64,000 nucleotides of DNA from Tractidigestivibacter sp050946515 (GTDB lineage: Bacteria > Actinomycetota > Coriobacteriia > Coriobacteriales > Atopobiaceae). The DNA is taken from positions 1-64,000 of the forward strand of contig NZ_JBMNUX010000002.1 of assembly GCF_050946515.1 (NCBI RefSeq). The letters run 5' to 3'. Below the pieces are notes generated by a model. That model made no database searches, was not told where the DNA came from, and saw only the letters and a list, made by a program, of their open reading frames with translations. Below are positions 50,285 to 58,596 of this stretch, piece after piece (within the stretch, counting starts at the first letter, position 1; each line of letters starts with the position of its first letter). A program made the translations under genes and the position numbers.

Positions 50285-51937
50285 CTAGTTGCTGGAGCTG
50301 GAATCCACCGACGTGGACCCCGACGAGGTCGTGGTCGAGCTCGACGAGCTGTCGGAGCTCGTCGTGGACGAGCTGTCAGTAGAGGTAGTGTCGGTAGAGC
50401 TCGCATCGGTGCTGTCAGTCGTGATGGGCGTTCCCTCGATGGTGACTGTGCCCAGACCAGACGCCTTTGATTCAAAGCTCACCTGCTCCCCATTCTCGGT
50501 CACGGTGACGGCAGAGGGGTTGCCGACGCGAATCGTAATGGAGTCGGTGACCGTGTAGGTCTGAGACCAAGGGCCGGTCAGCGTGTTGGCGACTTCGCTC
50601 GTGCCGTCGTTGGTGATCTCGACCCACGAGGCCTCGCCATCAGCGACAGTGACCGTCACCTCGGTCTTCTCGACCGTGGTATCGGTAGCCGTGGCATCGG
50701 TCGATGCAGAGTCGGTGGCAGTGGTGTCAGAGGTGTCGGTTGAGGTCGTGTCGGTGGTGGTTGTGGTTGTCACGGGCGTCGAGCTTGAGGTGTCCGTAGA
50801 TTCAGAGGAGTCGGTGCTGTCAGTAGTGGAAGTTACGGGAACGGTGTCGCGCGTGGTCGTGGACGTCCCAGTGCTGACGCACGACTGCACCGAGATGCTC
50901 AGGATCAACGTCAGAACGAGCGCGAGCACGAGGATGATCAGCAGGATGGTCCTTCTGTTGTCGTTGACAGGAGCGCGGCGGCCGCGCCGAGAGACGTCTC
51001 CCCTGCGTGGGCTGGCGCTCTTCCGGCGCTGGACGTTGGGGCGGCTGATGTTCGCAATGTTTCTAGAGGAGCGGCGGCCAGAAATCGTAGAGGCGCGGTC
51101 GTAGGGGCGAGCGTCGTAGTCATAGCGAAGGTCGTCGGTGTACTCCCCCGCGCTTACGCGGCGCGTGCTCACGTCGTCGCGCCGATAGAGGCGAGAAGAG
51201 CGCCGCGCGGTCCGCTCGGCGTTCTGACGCAGCTCCTCGACGCCGTTTTGGCCATCGCGAAGCAGGCGCTCCGCGGGATCGTTGACGTTTCTGCTGCGGC
51301 GCTGCTGGGCGGCATTGGCGCGCTGGCGGCGTGCCGCGCGCTGCACGTCGTAGTTGCTTGGGCTCTGGGAGCGCGAGTCTTCGTAGCTGGAGCGGTCGTT
51401 GTAGGGCCTGCCATAGACATACTGGGCGTGCGAGTAGGAAGGCGACCTTCCCGCCTGCCCACGGCTGCCGGCAAGCGGCACGGAACTGGGAGTCCTTGTC
51501 TTGACACCAGAGGTTGTGGCAAAGGCGCCCATGTCTCCAGCAGGACCTCCCGAGGTCGGAAGAAGGCCGCGATGCTCGACGTAGGCCTTGGGGCGAGAGC
51601 CAACTTCGTTCACGACCTCGTAGCCGTCGACCCCACGACCGGCCTGCACGTCGCGCGTGCGCCTGCGCAGCTCATGAGACGAGGAGCCATTCTTGTGCTC
51701 GTAGAGCGCCTCTTGAAATAGGTCGACGACCTCGCGTGGGTTGAGCCCCAGATAGCGGGCATACGAGGAGAGCATGCCCTGAGCGTATCCGCTTTGGGGC
51801 ATCTCGTCGAAGTTGCCCTCCTCAAACGCAATGAGGACGGACTCCTTCAACTTCAGCACCTGTGAGGCTTGCGTGATGGAGAGGCCCAGCTGGCGCCTGC
51901 GGTTGACGAGCATTTCACTAAAGCGCGGACGTTGCAT
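50285..51937 (-). CDS. RodZ-like helix-turn-helix membrane protein
   Basis: 550 residues. N-terminal Cro-type HTH (MLVNRRRQLGLSITQASQVL, GYAQGMLSSYARYLGLNP), a long Arg/Ser/Tyr-rich cytoplasmic linker (about 90-325), one membrane helix (LLIILVLALVLTLILSI), then an extracytoplasmic Thr/Ser-rich stretch, a DUF4115-like beta domain (VADGEASWVEITNDG) and a Ser/Thr tail. RodZ links MreB to wall growth in rods; actinobacterial forms often lack MreB, and none is in the window. Follows ftsK by 3 bp; GGGGAGG before the ATG. Confidence 0.85.
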   Translation of the reverse strand: MQRPRFSEMLVNRRRQLGLSITQASQVLKLKESVLIAFEEGNFDEMPQSGYAQGMLSSYARYLGLNPREVVDLFQEALYEHKNGSSSHELRRRTRDVQAGRGVDGYEVVNEVGSRPKAYVEHRGLLPTSGGPAGDMGAFATTSGVKTRTPSSVPLAGSRGQAGRSPSYSHAQYVYGRPYNDRSSYEDSRSQSPSNYDVQRAARRQRANAAQQRRSRNVNDPAERLLRDGQNGVEELRQNAERTARRSSRLYRRDDVSTRRVSAGEYTDDLRYDYDARPYDRASTISGRRSSRNIANISRPNVQRRKSASPRRGDVSRRGRRAPVNDNRRTILLIILVLALVLTLILSISVQSCVSTGTSTTTRDTVPVTSTTDSTDSSESTDTSSSTPVTTTTTTDTTSTDTSDTTATDSASTDATATDTTVEKTEVTVTVADGEASWVEITNDGTSEVANTLTGPWSQTYTVTDSITIRVGNPSAVTVTENGEQVSFESKASGLGTVTIEGTPITTDSTDASSTDTTSTDSSSTTSSDSSSSSTTTSSGSTSVDSSSSN

Positions 51938-51940
51938 GAC

Positions 51941-54526
51941 CTACACCTCCCCGTAGTCGGATTCAGCGGCCTTCAGGTCTTCAAGCCCCTCTTTGTCGAG
52001 AAGCACCTCGCGCGGCTTGGAGCCATTGGCGGGTCCGACGATTCCCTTGTTCTCTAGCATGTCCATGATTCTTCCCGCCCTAGCGTACCCCACAGAGAGG
52101 GACCTCTGTAGGCTGGAGGTTGAACCAAGCTGAGAGTTCACAACGATATCAGCGGCCTCCCACAAAAGCGGATCGTCGGCGGTGGGAGCACCGGTGCTCG
52201 CAGCGTTTCCGCCACCAGGGGAATTGGGAGAAACCGCGGTCAGGATGTCGTCGTGGTAGTCGGTCTCGTGGTGTTCCTTGATGAAGGAGACGACGCGCTC
52301 GACCTCTTCCTCGGAGACGAAGCAGCCCTGTGCTCGGCGTGGACGGGCTCCGCGAAGCTTGTAGAGCATGTCGCCATGGCCAAGCAGCCGCTCTGCTCCC
52401 GTCTGGTCGAGGATGATGCGCGAGTTCATGCCGTTGTCGACCGAGAGCGCCACGCGGTTGTCGATGTTTGCTTTGATGAGGCCGGTGACGACGTCGGCAG
52501 ACGGGCGCTGCGTGGCGACAATAAGGTGGATTCCTGCCGCGCGACCCAGCTGGGCGATGCGCACGATGGAGGCCTCGACGTCCTTGCCGGCAACCATCAT
52601 GAGGTCAGAGAGCTCGTCGATCACGATCACGAAGTAGGGCATGTGCTTTGGCGGGTTTTCCATGTCGGCGTACTTGCCGCCGTCGACCGCCCGGTTGTAG
52701 CTCTTTATGTCGCGCACCTTGTAGTGCTCGAACACCTTGAGGCGGCGCTCCATCTCGGTGACGCCCCAGGCAAGGGCGCTCGCAGCCTTATTGGGCTCGG
52801 TCACAACAGGAACATAGAGGTGCGGCAGGCCCGCGTAGTAGGTGAACTCGACGCGCTTGGGGTCGACCATGATGAGGCGGACCTCCTCTGGCGTCGCGCG
52901 CATGAGGATGGTCATCACGATGGAGTTCAGGAGAACCGACTTGCCCGAGCCGGTGGTGCCAGCCACAAGAAGGTGCGGAAGCCCTGCGATGTCGACAACG
53001 ACGGGCTTGCCCTCGGAGTCGCGACCAAACGCGGCCTCGAGCGGCCCGCCCTTAACATACGGAAGGACGTCGCCCAGATAGACGGGCTGGGTCTCCTTGT
53101 TAGGAATCTCGATGCCCACAAGCGAGGTGCCCGGGATGGGCGCGAAGATACGAACGGACTTGGCGGCAAGGGAGAGCGCGATGTCGTCCTGCAGGTTCGT
53201 GATCTTGTTCACGCGCTCGCCCTCGCCCATCTCGATCTTGAACGTCGTGACCGAGGGGCCGGCAACCCAGCCGACCACGCGCGAGGAGAGCCCGAACTCC
53301 TCCAAGGTTCCTTGTAGCTTGGCGGCAGTCTCGGAGAGCTGCTCGGAGGACTCGGCGCTGGTAGCGGAGTTGGGGTTCACCTTGAGCATGTCCGCTGGCG
53401 GGAGCACCTTGTCCTTGCTGCCCTCGGTGGGCGTGACGCCCTTGGCGGGCACGGAGGGAGCCTTCGAGAGCTTGGTCGTGGCGGCGACAGTGGTTGCGTC
53501 AGCAAGCGTCTCGGCAGCGTTCTTCGAACGGCCCTTGCGGCGCGAGAGCAGGGTCGTCTTCTCGCCGGGCTCAACGCCCTTCTCGGCGCCCTTGCCCCCA
53601 GACACCGCCGAAGCCGCGGCCTTCGCCTTGCCAAGGAGGGTCGTGGGCGCGTCGTCGAGCGTCGCGGTGGCGTCGGAGGGCATGCTGGTAGCGGCACCGT
53701 TCTCGATTGCGGGCATGACCTGGGCCTGCCTTCCGCGCTTAAGCACGGTGGTCTTGCGTTCGCCAAGGTAGGTGGTCTCGCCCTCCCCCGTCTCGTCAAA
53801 GAGCGAGGGCTGGGTGGAGCCCTGCGAGGACATCGCAACGGCCTCGGCTCGAGCCTGGCTTGCCGCCTCCCGCTCGGCCGCGCGCTCCTCTCGGGCAATC
53901 CTGCGAGACTCGGAGGCCTCTTGCGCCCGAACGTGCAGCTTGGAGACGGCGTTTGAAATCGAGAAGCCGCACACCACTACGCCCGCGATGATTGCTCCCA
54001 CCAAGATCACGTTACCGATGACCACGCCGACGAGCTCGATGAGCACGTAGGCTATGAAGCCGCCAACGTAGCCACCCGCGTCCTCAAGGTTGAGCGTGTA
54101 GAAGACGCTGTCCGGATTGGTGCCAGCATTTGGGAGGTTGAGCGACAGCATGGCCAAGATCGAGAGCACGATCAGCAGGAGCCCGCCGGCCACGCGACCG
54201 GAGATGGGGCCGTCATTGTCCATGAAGAACGTGCAGGCAAACACGAAGACCGCGATGGGAACGAGAAAGGCGCCCGCGCCAAAGCAAAGGCGAAGGGCAC
54301 TGGCGACCGCGCTCGTGAGCACTGCGGAGGTGGGAACAACGAGCGAGAGCAGCATAGCCACCGCGGCTACTGCGAGAACCACGCCAAGGATGTCGTTTTG
54401 CAAAGGAGAGAGGCCGGCGGGCTTGCTCGCAGAGGAGCGTCCGGCCGAAGCCGCCTTCCCCCGCGATGCCTGCCGTGCCTTTGAACCCTTTTTGCCTGCT
54501 ACGTTTGATCTGCGATTTGAGGGCAT
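51941..54526 (-). CDS. ftsK: DNA translocase FtsK/SpoIIIE
   Basis: 861 residues. Four or five membrane helices (about 45-200), a low-complexity linker with repeats of KTTLL/TTVL-type motifs (about 240-390), and the motor domain with Walker A VAGTTGSGKSVLLNS and Walker B FVIVIDELSDLMM. A C-terminal winged-helix gamma domain (LGSTSSLQRSLSVGYARAGRIMD) reads KOPS-type DNA. Clears DNA from the septum. The ATG follows GGAGG and directly abuts the rnj stop. Confidence 0.95.
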   Translation of the reverse strand: MPSNRRSNVAGKKGSKARQASRGKAASAGRSSASKPAGLSPLQNDILGVVLAVAAVAMLLSLVVPTSAVLTSAVASALRLCFGAGAFLVPIAVFVFACTFFMDNDGPISGRVAGGLLLIVLSILAMLSLNLPNAGTNPDSVFYTLNLEDAGGYVGGFIAYVLIELVGVVIGNVILVGAIIAGVVVCGFSISNAVSKLHVRAQEASESRRIAREERAAEREAASQARAEAVAMSSQGSTQPSLFDETGEGETTYLGERKTTVLKRGRQAQVMPAIENGAATSMPSDATATLDDAPTTLLGKAKAAASAVSGGKGAEKGVEPGEKTTLLSRRKGRSKNAAETLADATTVAATTKLSKAPSVPAKGVTPTEGSKDKVLPPADMLKVNPNSATSAESSEQLSETAAKLQGTLEEFGLSSRVVGWVAGPSVTTFKIEMGEGERVNKITNLQDDIALSLAAKSVRIFAPIPGTSLVGIEIPNKETQPVYLGDVLPYVKGGPLEAAFGRDSEGKPVVVDIAGLPHLLVAGTTGSGKSVLLNSIVMTILMRATPEEVRLIMVDPKRVEFTYYAGLPHLYVPVVTEPNKAASALAWGVTEMERRLKVFEHYKVRDIKSYNRAVDGGKYADMENPPKHMPYFVIVIDELSDLMMVAGKDVEASIVRIAQLGRAAGIHLIVATQRPSADVVTGLIKANIDNRVALSVDNGMNSRIILDQTGAERLLGHGDMLYKLRGARPRRAQGCFVSEEEVERVVSFIKEHHETDYHDDILTAVSPNSPGGGNAASTGAPTADDPLLWEAADIVVNSQLGSTSSLQRSLSVGYARAGRIMDMLENKGIVGPANGSKPREVLLDKEGLEDLKAAESDYGEV

Positions 54527-56191
54527 TTAGACCTCCATCACGACCGGAATGACCATCGGTCGCGTGTGTGTCTTGTTCCAGAAGAAGTTTGAGAGCGAGT
54601 TGCGGACGCCCTTGCGCAGGGAGTCGATGCTGCCCTTTCCGTCGCTGGACAGGCGCTCGACCTGAGAGCGGACCTGCTCGGTGGCGGAGGACATAAGCTC
54701 TTCGTCCGAGACGTACGAGACGCCACGGCCAGTGAGCTCGACCGCCTCGACGCTACGGTTGCGCGCAGACAGCGCGACGACGCAGGTGACCACGCCATCC
54801 TGCGCAAGCCTCTGGCGGTCGCGCAGCACGACGGGGTTGGCGTCGGTGACGGTTCCGCCGTCGACGTAGACGACGCCGGAGTCGACGGAGGGGCCGCGGC
54901 GGACCTTGCCATGGCGCACCTCAAGCGAGTCGCCATTATCGAGGATGAAGATGTTCTTGCTTGGAATGCCGACCTGCTCGGCCAGCTTTGCGTGTGCGCG
55001 CAGGTGCTGCGCCTCGCCATGGACGGGCATGAAGTAGCGCGGGTGCACCATGGCGAGCATCAGCTTGAGCTCCTCGGCAGAGCCGTGACCCGACACGTGC
55101 ACGAGCGTCTTGCTCTTGTCGTAGATCTCGCAGCCAATCTTGGAGAGCGAGTTGATGATCGACTGGACGCTCTTCTCGTTGCCGGGAACGGGCGTGGCCG
55201 AGATGATGACCGTGTCGCCCTCGTGAATCGAGAGGCTCTTGTGCTCGCCGTTGGCCATGCGCGCAAGCGCCGAGAGCGGCTCGCCTTGGCTGCCGGTGCA
55301 CATGACGACGATCTTCTCGTCGGGAATCTTGTCGACGTCGTAGGCGTCGATGATGTTCTCGTCAGCGATCTTGAGGTAGCCCAGCTCGCGGGCCACCTTG
55401 GTGTTGGTGACCATGGAGCGGCCCGTCACCACGACCTTGCGGCCAACGGCCGTGCTGGCGTCGCAAATCTGCTGCAGGCGGTGGATGTGGCTCGAGAAGG
55501 ACGCGACGAACACGCGCCCGGGGGCGTTCTTGATGATGTGGCGAAGCGTCGGGCCGACGGCGGCCTCGGAGGGCGTAAAGCCGCTGCGGGTTGCGTTGGT
55601 GGAGTCGGACAGCAGCACGTCAACGCCCTGGGCGGCAAAGCGGTTGATGGCCCCATAGTTGGGGCGGACGCCGTCGATGGGCGTCTGATCGAGCTTGAAG
55701 TCGCCCGTATGCATCACGGTTCCCGCCGGAGTCGACATGAAGACGCCGAAAGCCGCAGGAATCGAGTGCGTCATCGCGAAGAACGTGATGTTAAAGGCGC
55801 CAAGCGTGATGGTCGAGCCGTCCTGGACTTCGCGGAACTTGGGGTTTTTGATGTTGTGCTCGGCGAGCTTGCCCTGGATCATGCCAAGCGTGAGCTTGCT
55901 CGAGTAGATGGGGACCTTATGCGTGAGGTCCTGTAGCAGGTATGGCAGGGCGCCCGTGTGGTCCTCATGGCCGTGGGTAATGATGATGCCACGGAGCTTG
56001 TCCTCGTTCTCGAGGACGTAGGTGTAGTCGGGCAGGATGAGGTCGATGCCAGGCTGGTCCTCGTCGGGAAACATCAAGCCGGCGTCAACCATGACCATGT
56101 CGTTCCCATATTCGAAAACGGTCATGTTCTTGCCGATACCATCAAGGCCTCCCAGCGGGATGATCTTGAGCGGGGTATCCTTCTTTGGCAT
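54527..56191 (-). CDS. rnj: ribonuclease J
   Basis: 554 residues, the usual RNase J1/J2 length. Metallo-beta-lactamase core with IITHGHEDHTGALPYLL, the beta-CASP domain, MHTGDFKLDQTPIDG, CTGSQGEPLSAL and VHVSGHGSAEELKLML. 5'-3' exonuclease and endonuclease acting with RNase Y and PNPase. The ATG at 56191 (GAAAGGAC upstream, rather far) is preferred to the long upstream frame. rnj-ftsK order is conserved in actinobacteria. Confidence 0.96.
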   Translation of the reverse strand: MPKKDTPLKIIPLGGLDGIGKNMTVFEYGNDMVMVDAGLMFPDEDQPGIDLILPDYTYVLENEDKLRGIIITHGHEDHTGALPYLLQDLTHKVPIYSSKLTLGMIQGKLAEHNIKNPKFREVQDGSTITLGAFNITFFAMTHSIPAAFGVFMSTPAGTVMHTGDFKLDQTPIDGVRPNYGAINRFAAQGVDVLLSDSTNATRSGFTPSEAAVGPTLRHIIKNAPGRVFVASFSSHIHRLQQICDASTAVGRKVVVTGRSMVTNTKVARELGYLKIADENIIDAYDVDKIPDEKIVVMCTGSQGEPLSALARMANGEHKSLSIHEGDTVIISATPVPGNEKSVQSIINSLSKIGCEIYDKSKTLVHVSGHGSAEELKLMLAMVHPRYFMPVHGEAQHLRAHAKLAEQVGIPSKNIFILDNGDSLEVRHGKVRRGPSVDSGVVYVDGGTVTDANPVVLRDRQRLAQDGVVTCVVALSARNRSVEAVELTGRGVSYVSDEELMSSATEQVRSQVERLSSDGKGSIDSLRKGVRNSLSNFFWNKTHTRPMVIPVVMEV

Positions 56192-56413
56192 TGCTAGAAA
56201 AGTCCTTTCGTCGGGTTCAAATGTGCTATGAGACAGCCTTGCGCAAGCGAGCTCGCGCGGCCGAACCGTCAATTTTTGCGTAGTAGCGCAATCAAACATT
56301 GTAGTCGAGAAGCGCAAGGCGTCATATGGTTCCACGAGGGATTCACGGTCGATTTTTTGCCGTCGGCGGTCGCGATTTTGAGAGGAAAAAAGCCGGACAG
56401 CTCATTTGCGCAG

Positions 56414-57745
56414 TTAGCGCCTGTTGGCACGAGCCTCCTGCTCGGATGCGCACCCCATAAGGATAACGTCGACGCAGCCGTTCGTGAAGGAGGCGCTTCC
56501 GTCATGGGCCGCCGCGATTCGCTTGACCTCTGAGGGCAGCGATGGAGAGGAGTGACCAAGGGGGGCGCCGCCCTTCTCAAGATGGATCGAGGTCACCCCA
56601 CGCGACTCGCGCACGGTAAGCGAGATTGAGGTCGCGCCAGACTCGAGGGCAAAGGTCAAAAGGTCGTCAAAGAGCGAGTAGACCTCCCCTGGCTCCATGC
56701 GAGACAGCGCAGAGCCGTCGGCCACGCAGGTAAGCGTGGCCCCCGCCTGCAGGCATGCCAGGCGCTTCTCGGTAAGCACCGTGTCCAAGGCTTCGTTTCC
56801 GGTCTTCACGCGTGCGTCATAGACGCTGATCTGACGGCCGACCTCGGCAAGCGTGGCACGGTCGATGCCTGGTTCGGCCTCGTCAAGAAGGCGCAGAACG
56901 CTGTGGCGAACGTCATGAAGGCGGGCGTTCACGACCTCGATGCTTCTTTTTGACAGCTCGAACTGGCGGTCGCGCTCCTTGAGCAGGCGCCTTTGCACGG
57001 CCATGTCGACGGCGAGGCCGCTTCTAACAAGCAGCTCGTAGAGAAGCCACAGCACAAAGACGCATGCAAGGCCATGCACGCCACGAAGAAGCGCCACCAT
57101 GCTAATGCCGACGGCACGGGTATCGGTAAGATTTTTGATAATGAGATCGAAGCCGATGACCACAGCCATTGCGAAGAACATCACCAGCACAAGCGATCGG
57201 TCCCGCACCGTCCGCACCCCCGCCTTGCGAACGGCGCTCACGAAGAGCAGCCGATAGGGCACATAGACGATTGCGGTCACCGCAAGAAAGATGACTGGAT
57301 AGAGAGGGTCGCCAAAGCCCGAGACGCCATGGCCGGACACGAGAAGGCTCGCCATCTCGTCTGCGCCCGAGGCGAGGTTCTGAACCGTATAGCCCGCCGT
57401 GCCAGCAAAGACGGCAACCATCCACCGCACGTCATAGAGATAATGGAGCGCAAGGACAATGCCTATCATGAGCACCGAGAACAGCACGAGCAACACGAGG
57501 TAGTAGGCATCGCGCATCCAGCGCGCCAGCGAGCCAATATAGGCCAGCGTGAGCACCGCAAGGCCCGCAGCAACAATGAGCGAGCGCCGCACGGCGCCGT
57601 CGCGAAGCCCTTCGTCCGCAACGAGCGGGCACGAACCAAGCACGATGCGAAGGGCCGGAAGCAGAAGCGACGAGGCTGCCGAGAAGAGCGCCGCCGGGGT
57701 CGAAAGACCCAAGAGACCCCCTCCGGCGGGCAAGACCACGCCCAT
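56414..57745 (-). CDS. AgrC/GHKL-type sensor protein with degenerate ATPase domain
   Basis: 443 residues. About seven or eight membrane helices (up to ~240), a short coiled region, then an H-box RLHDVRHSVLRLL with His277 like the YHDLRH box of peptide-sensing kinases. The C-terminal domain aligns with HATPase but the N box reads VYSLFDDLLTFALESG where NLLDNAIEA is expected, and no GxGxG lid is visible. So either it is a very diverged kinase or a pseudokinase. The start ATG overlaps the response regulator stop by one base. The signal is unknown; no peptide gene or AgrB is nearby. Confidence 0.75.
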   Translation of the reverse strand: MGVVLPAGGGLLGLSTPAALFSAASSLLLPALRIVLGSCPLVADEGLRDGAVRRSLIVAAGLAVLTLAYIGSLARWMRDAYYLVLLVLFSVLMIGIVLALHYLYDVRWMVAVFAGTAGYTVQNLASGADEMASLLVSGHGVSGFGDPLYPVIFLAVTAIVYVPYRLLFVSAVRKAGVRTVRDRSLVLVMFFAMAVVIGFDLIIKNLTDTRAVGISMVALLRGVHGLACVFVLWLLYELLVRSGLAVDMAVQRRLLKERDRQFELSKRSIEVVNARLHDVRHSVLRLLDEAEPGIDRATLAEVGRQISVYDARVKTGNEALDTVLTEKRLACLQAGATLTCVADGSALSRMEPGEVYSLFDDLLTFALESGATSISLTVRESRGVTSIHLEKGGAPLGHSSPSLPSEVKRIAAAHDGSASFTNGCVDVILMGCASEQEARANRR

Positions 57746-58464
57746 CAGATGGTTCCTCCGATGTAGGCACCCAAGCGCTCGAGCGCCTCTTTTCTTCTCG
57801 TGCGACCAAAGAAGAGCTCATCTCCGTTCGTCATCACGACGGAGTCCTTGCGCACGCGCGTGACCTGCGCCATGTTCACCAGATGGCTTGCGGCAATGCG
57901 GACAAAGTCCTGGGGCGCCAGCTCGCGCTCGAGCGACGCAAGAGAGTTCCTGTTTCTGAGCACCTCTCCCGAGGCGAGGTGGTACAGGACGTCATGGCGG
58001 TATGTCTCGACATAGAGCAGTTCGCTCAGCTCCACGATGCAAGTGCCCTCCGTGGTCGAGATGGTGATGGTTCTCCCCTGCCGTCGAGCGAGGACGCGCA
58101 TCGCACGACCCATCCTCAGCGAGAAGTCGTCGTAGGAGACGGGCTTCACCATGAAGTCGAGCGCATCCACCTGGTATCCCTTGACGGCATACTGCGCAAG
58201 GTCAGTCACAAAGATGAGCGGGGTCTCGGGGTCCTTCTCGCGCATTGCCTCGGCTGCCTCCATGCCGTTGATTCCGGGCATGGCAATGTCCATGAAGACG
58301 ATGTCGGCCGCAGGCCGCTTTTCGAGAAACTCCAAGGCAGATCCCAGAATCTGGCACGAGAAGGACAGGTCCTCGTGCTCGGAGGCGTATCGAGACAGAT
58401 GCGCTTTCAGGCGCTCGGCCTCTTCGGGCGTGTCCTCGACGATCAAAGCGCGATAAGCCGCCAC
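57745..58464 (-). CDS. LytTR-family response regulator
   Basis: 239 residues. Receiver domain with acidic pocket (LIVEDTPEEAE), phosphoacceptor Asp in VFMDIAMPG, Lys in FMVKPVSYDD. LytTR DNA-binding domain from about 135 (ISTTEGTCIVELSELLYVE, FVRIAASHLVNMAQV). I choose GTG at 58464, six bases after AAGGAGG; the GTG at 58470 touches the ribosome site and is unlikely. A direct repeat with 21-bp period lies just upstream, the arrangement LytTR proteins bind, and the divergent GH3 gene is a likely target. Confidence 0.88.
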   Translation of the reverse strand: MAAYRALIVEDTPEEAERLKAHLSRYASEHEDLSFSCQILGSALEFLEKRPAADIVFMDIAMPGINGMEAAEAMREKDPETPLIFVTDLAQYAVKGYQVDALDFMVKPVSYDDFSLRMGRAMRVLARRQGRTITISTTEGTCIVELSELLYVETYRHDVLYHLASGEVLRNRNSLASLERELAPQDFVRIAASHLVNMAQVTRVRKDSVVMTNGDELFFGRTRRKEALERLGAYIGGTI

Positions 58465-58477
58465 AGCCACCCTCCTT

Positions 58478-58511
58478 CAATCATGCCAAAGAAAACTGCA
58501 ATCATGCCAAA
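58478..58511. repeat. 21-bp-period direct repeat, candidate LytTR operator
   Basis: CAATCATGCCAAA occurs at 58478-58490 and exactly again at 58499-58511, two helical turns apart. It lies between the response regulator and GH3 genes. A TATATC -10-like sequence at 58538-58543 would place the repeats directly upstream of a poor -35 (CCCTGC), as for an activator site of the GH3 gene. Confidence 0.65.
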
Positions 58512-58596
58512 ACTCCCTGCGTAGGAGCCCCATCCAGTATATCGAATGTGACAAGGAAGGCTGTCATCCAAAGTGGCAGGAAGGTAAGGAGGACCA

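Noticed and set aside
56228..56580. Small open frames between rnj and the sensor gene
   Set aside because: No ribosome sites or recognisable motifs; overlapping frames on both strands look random.
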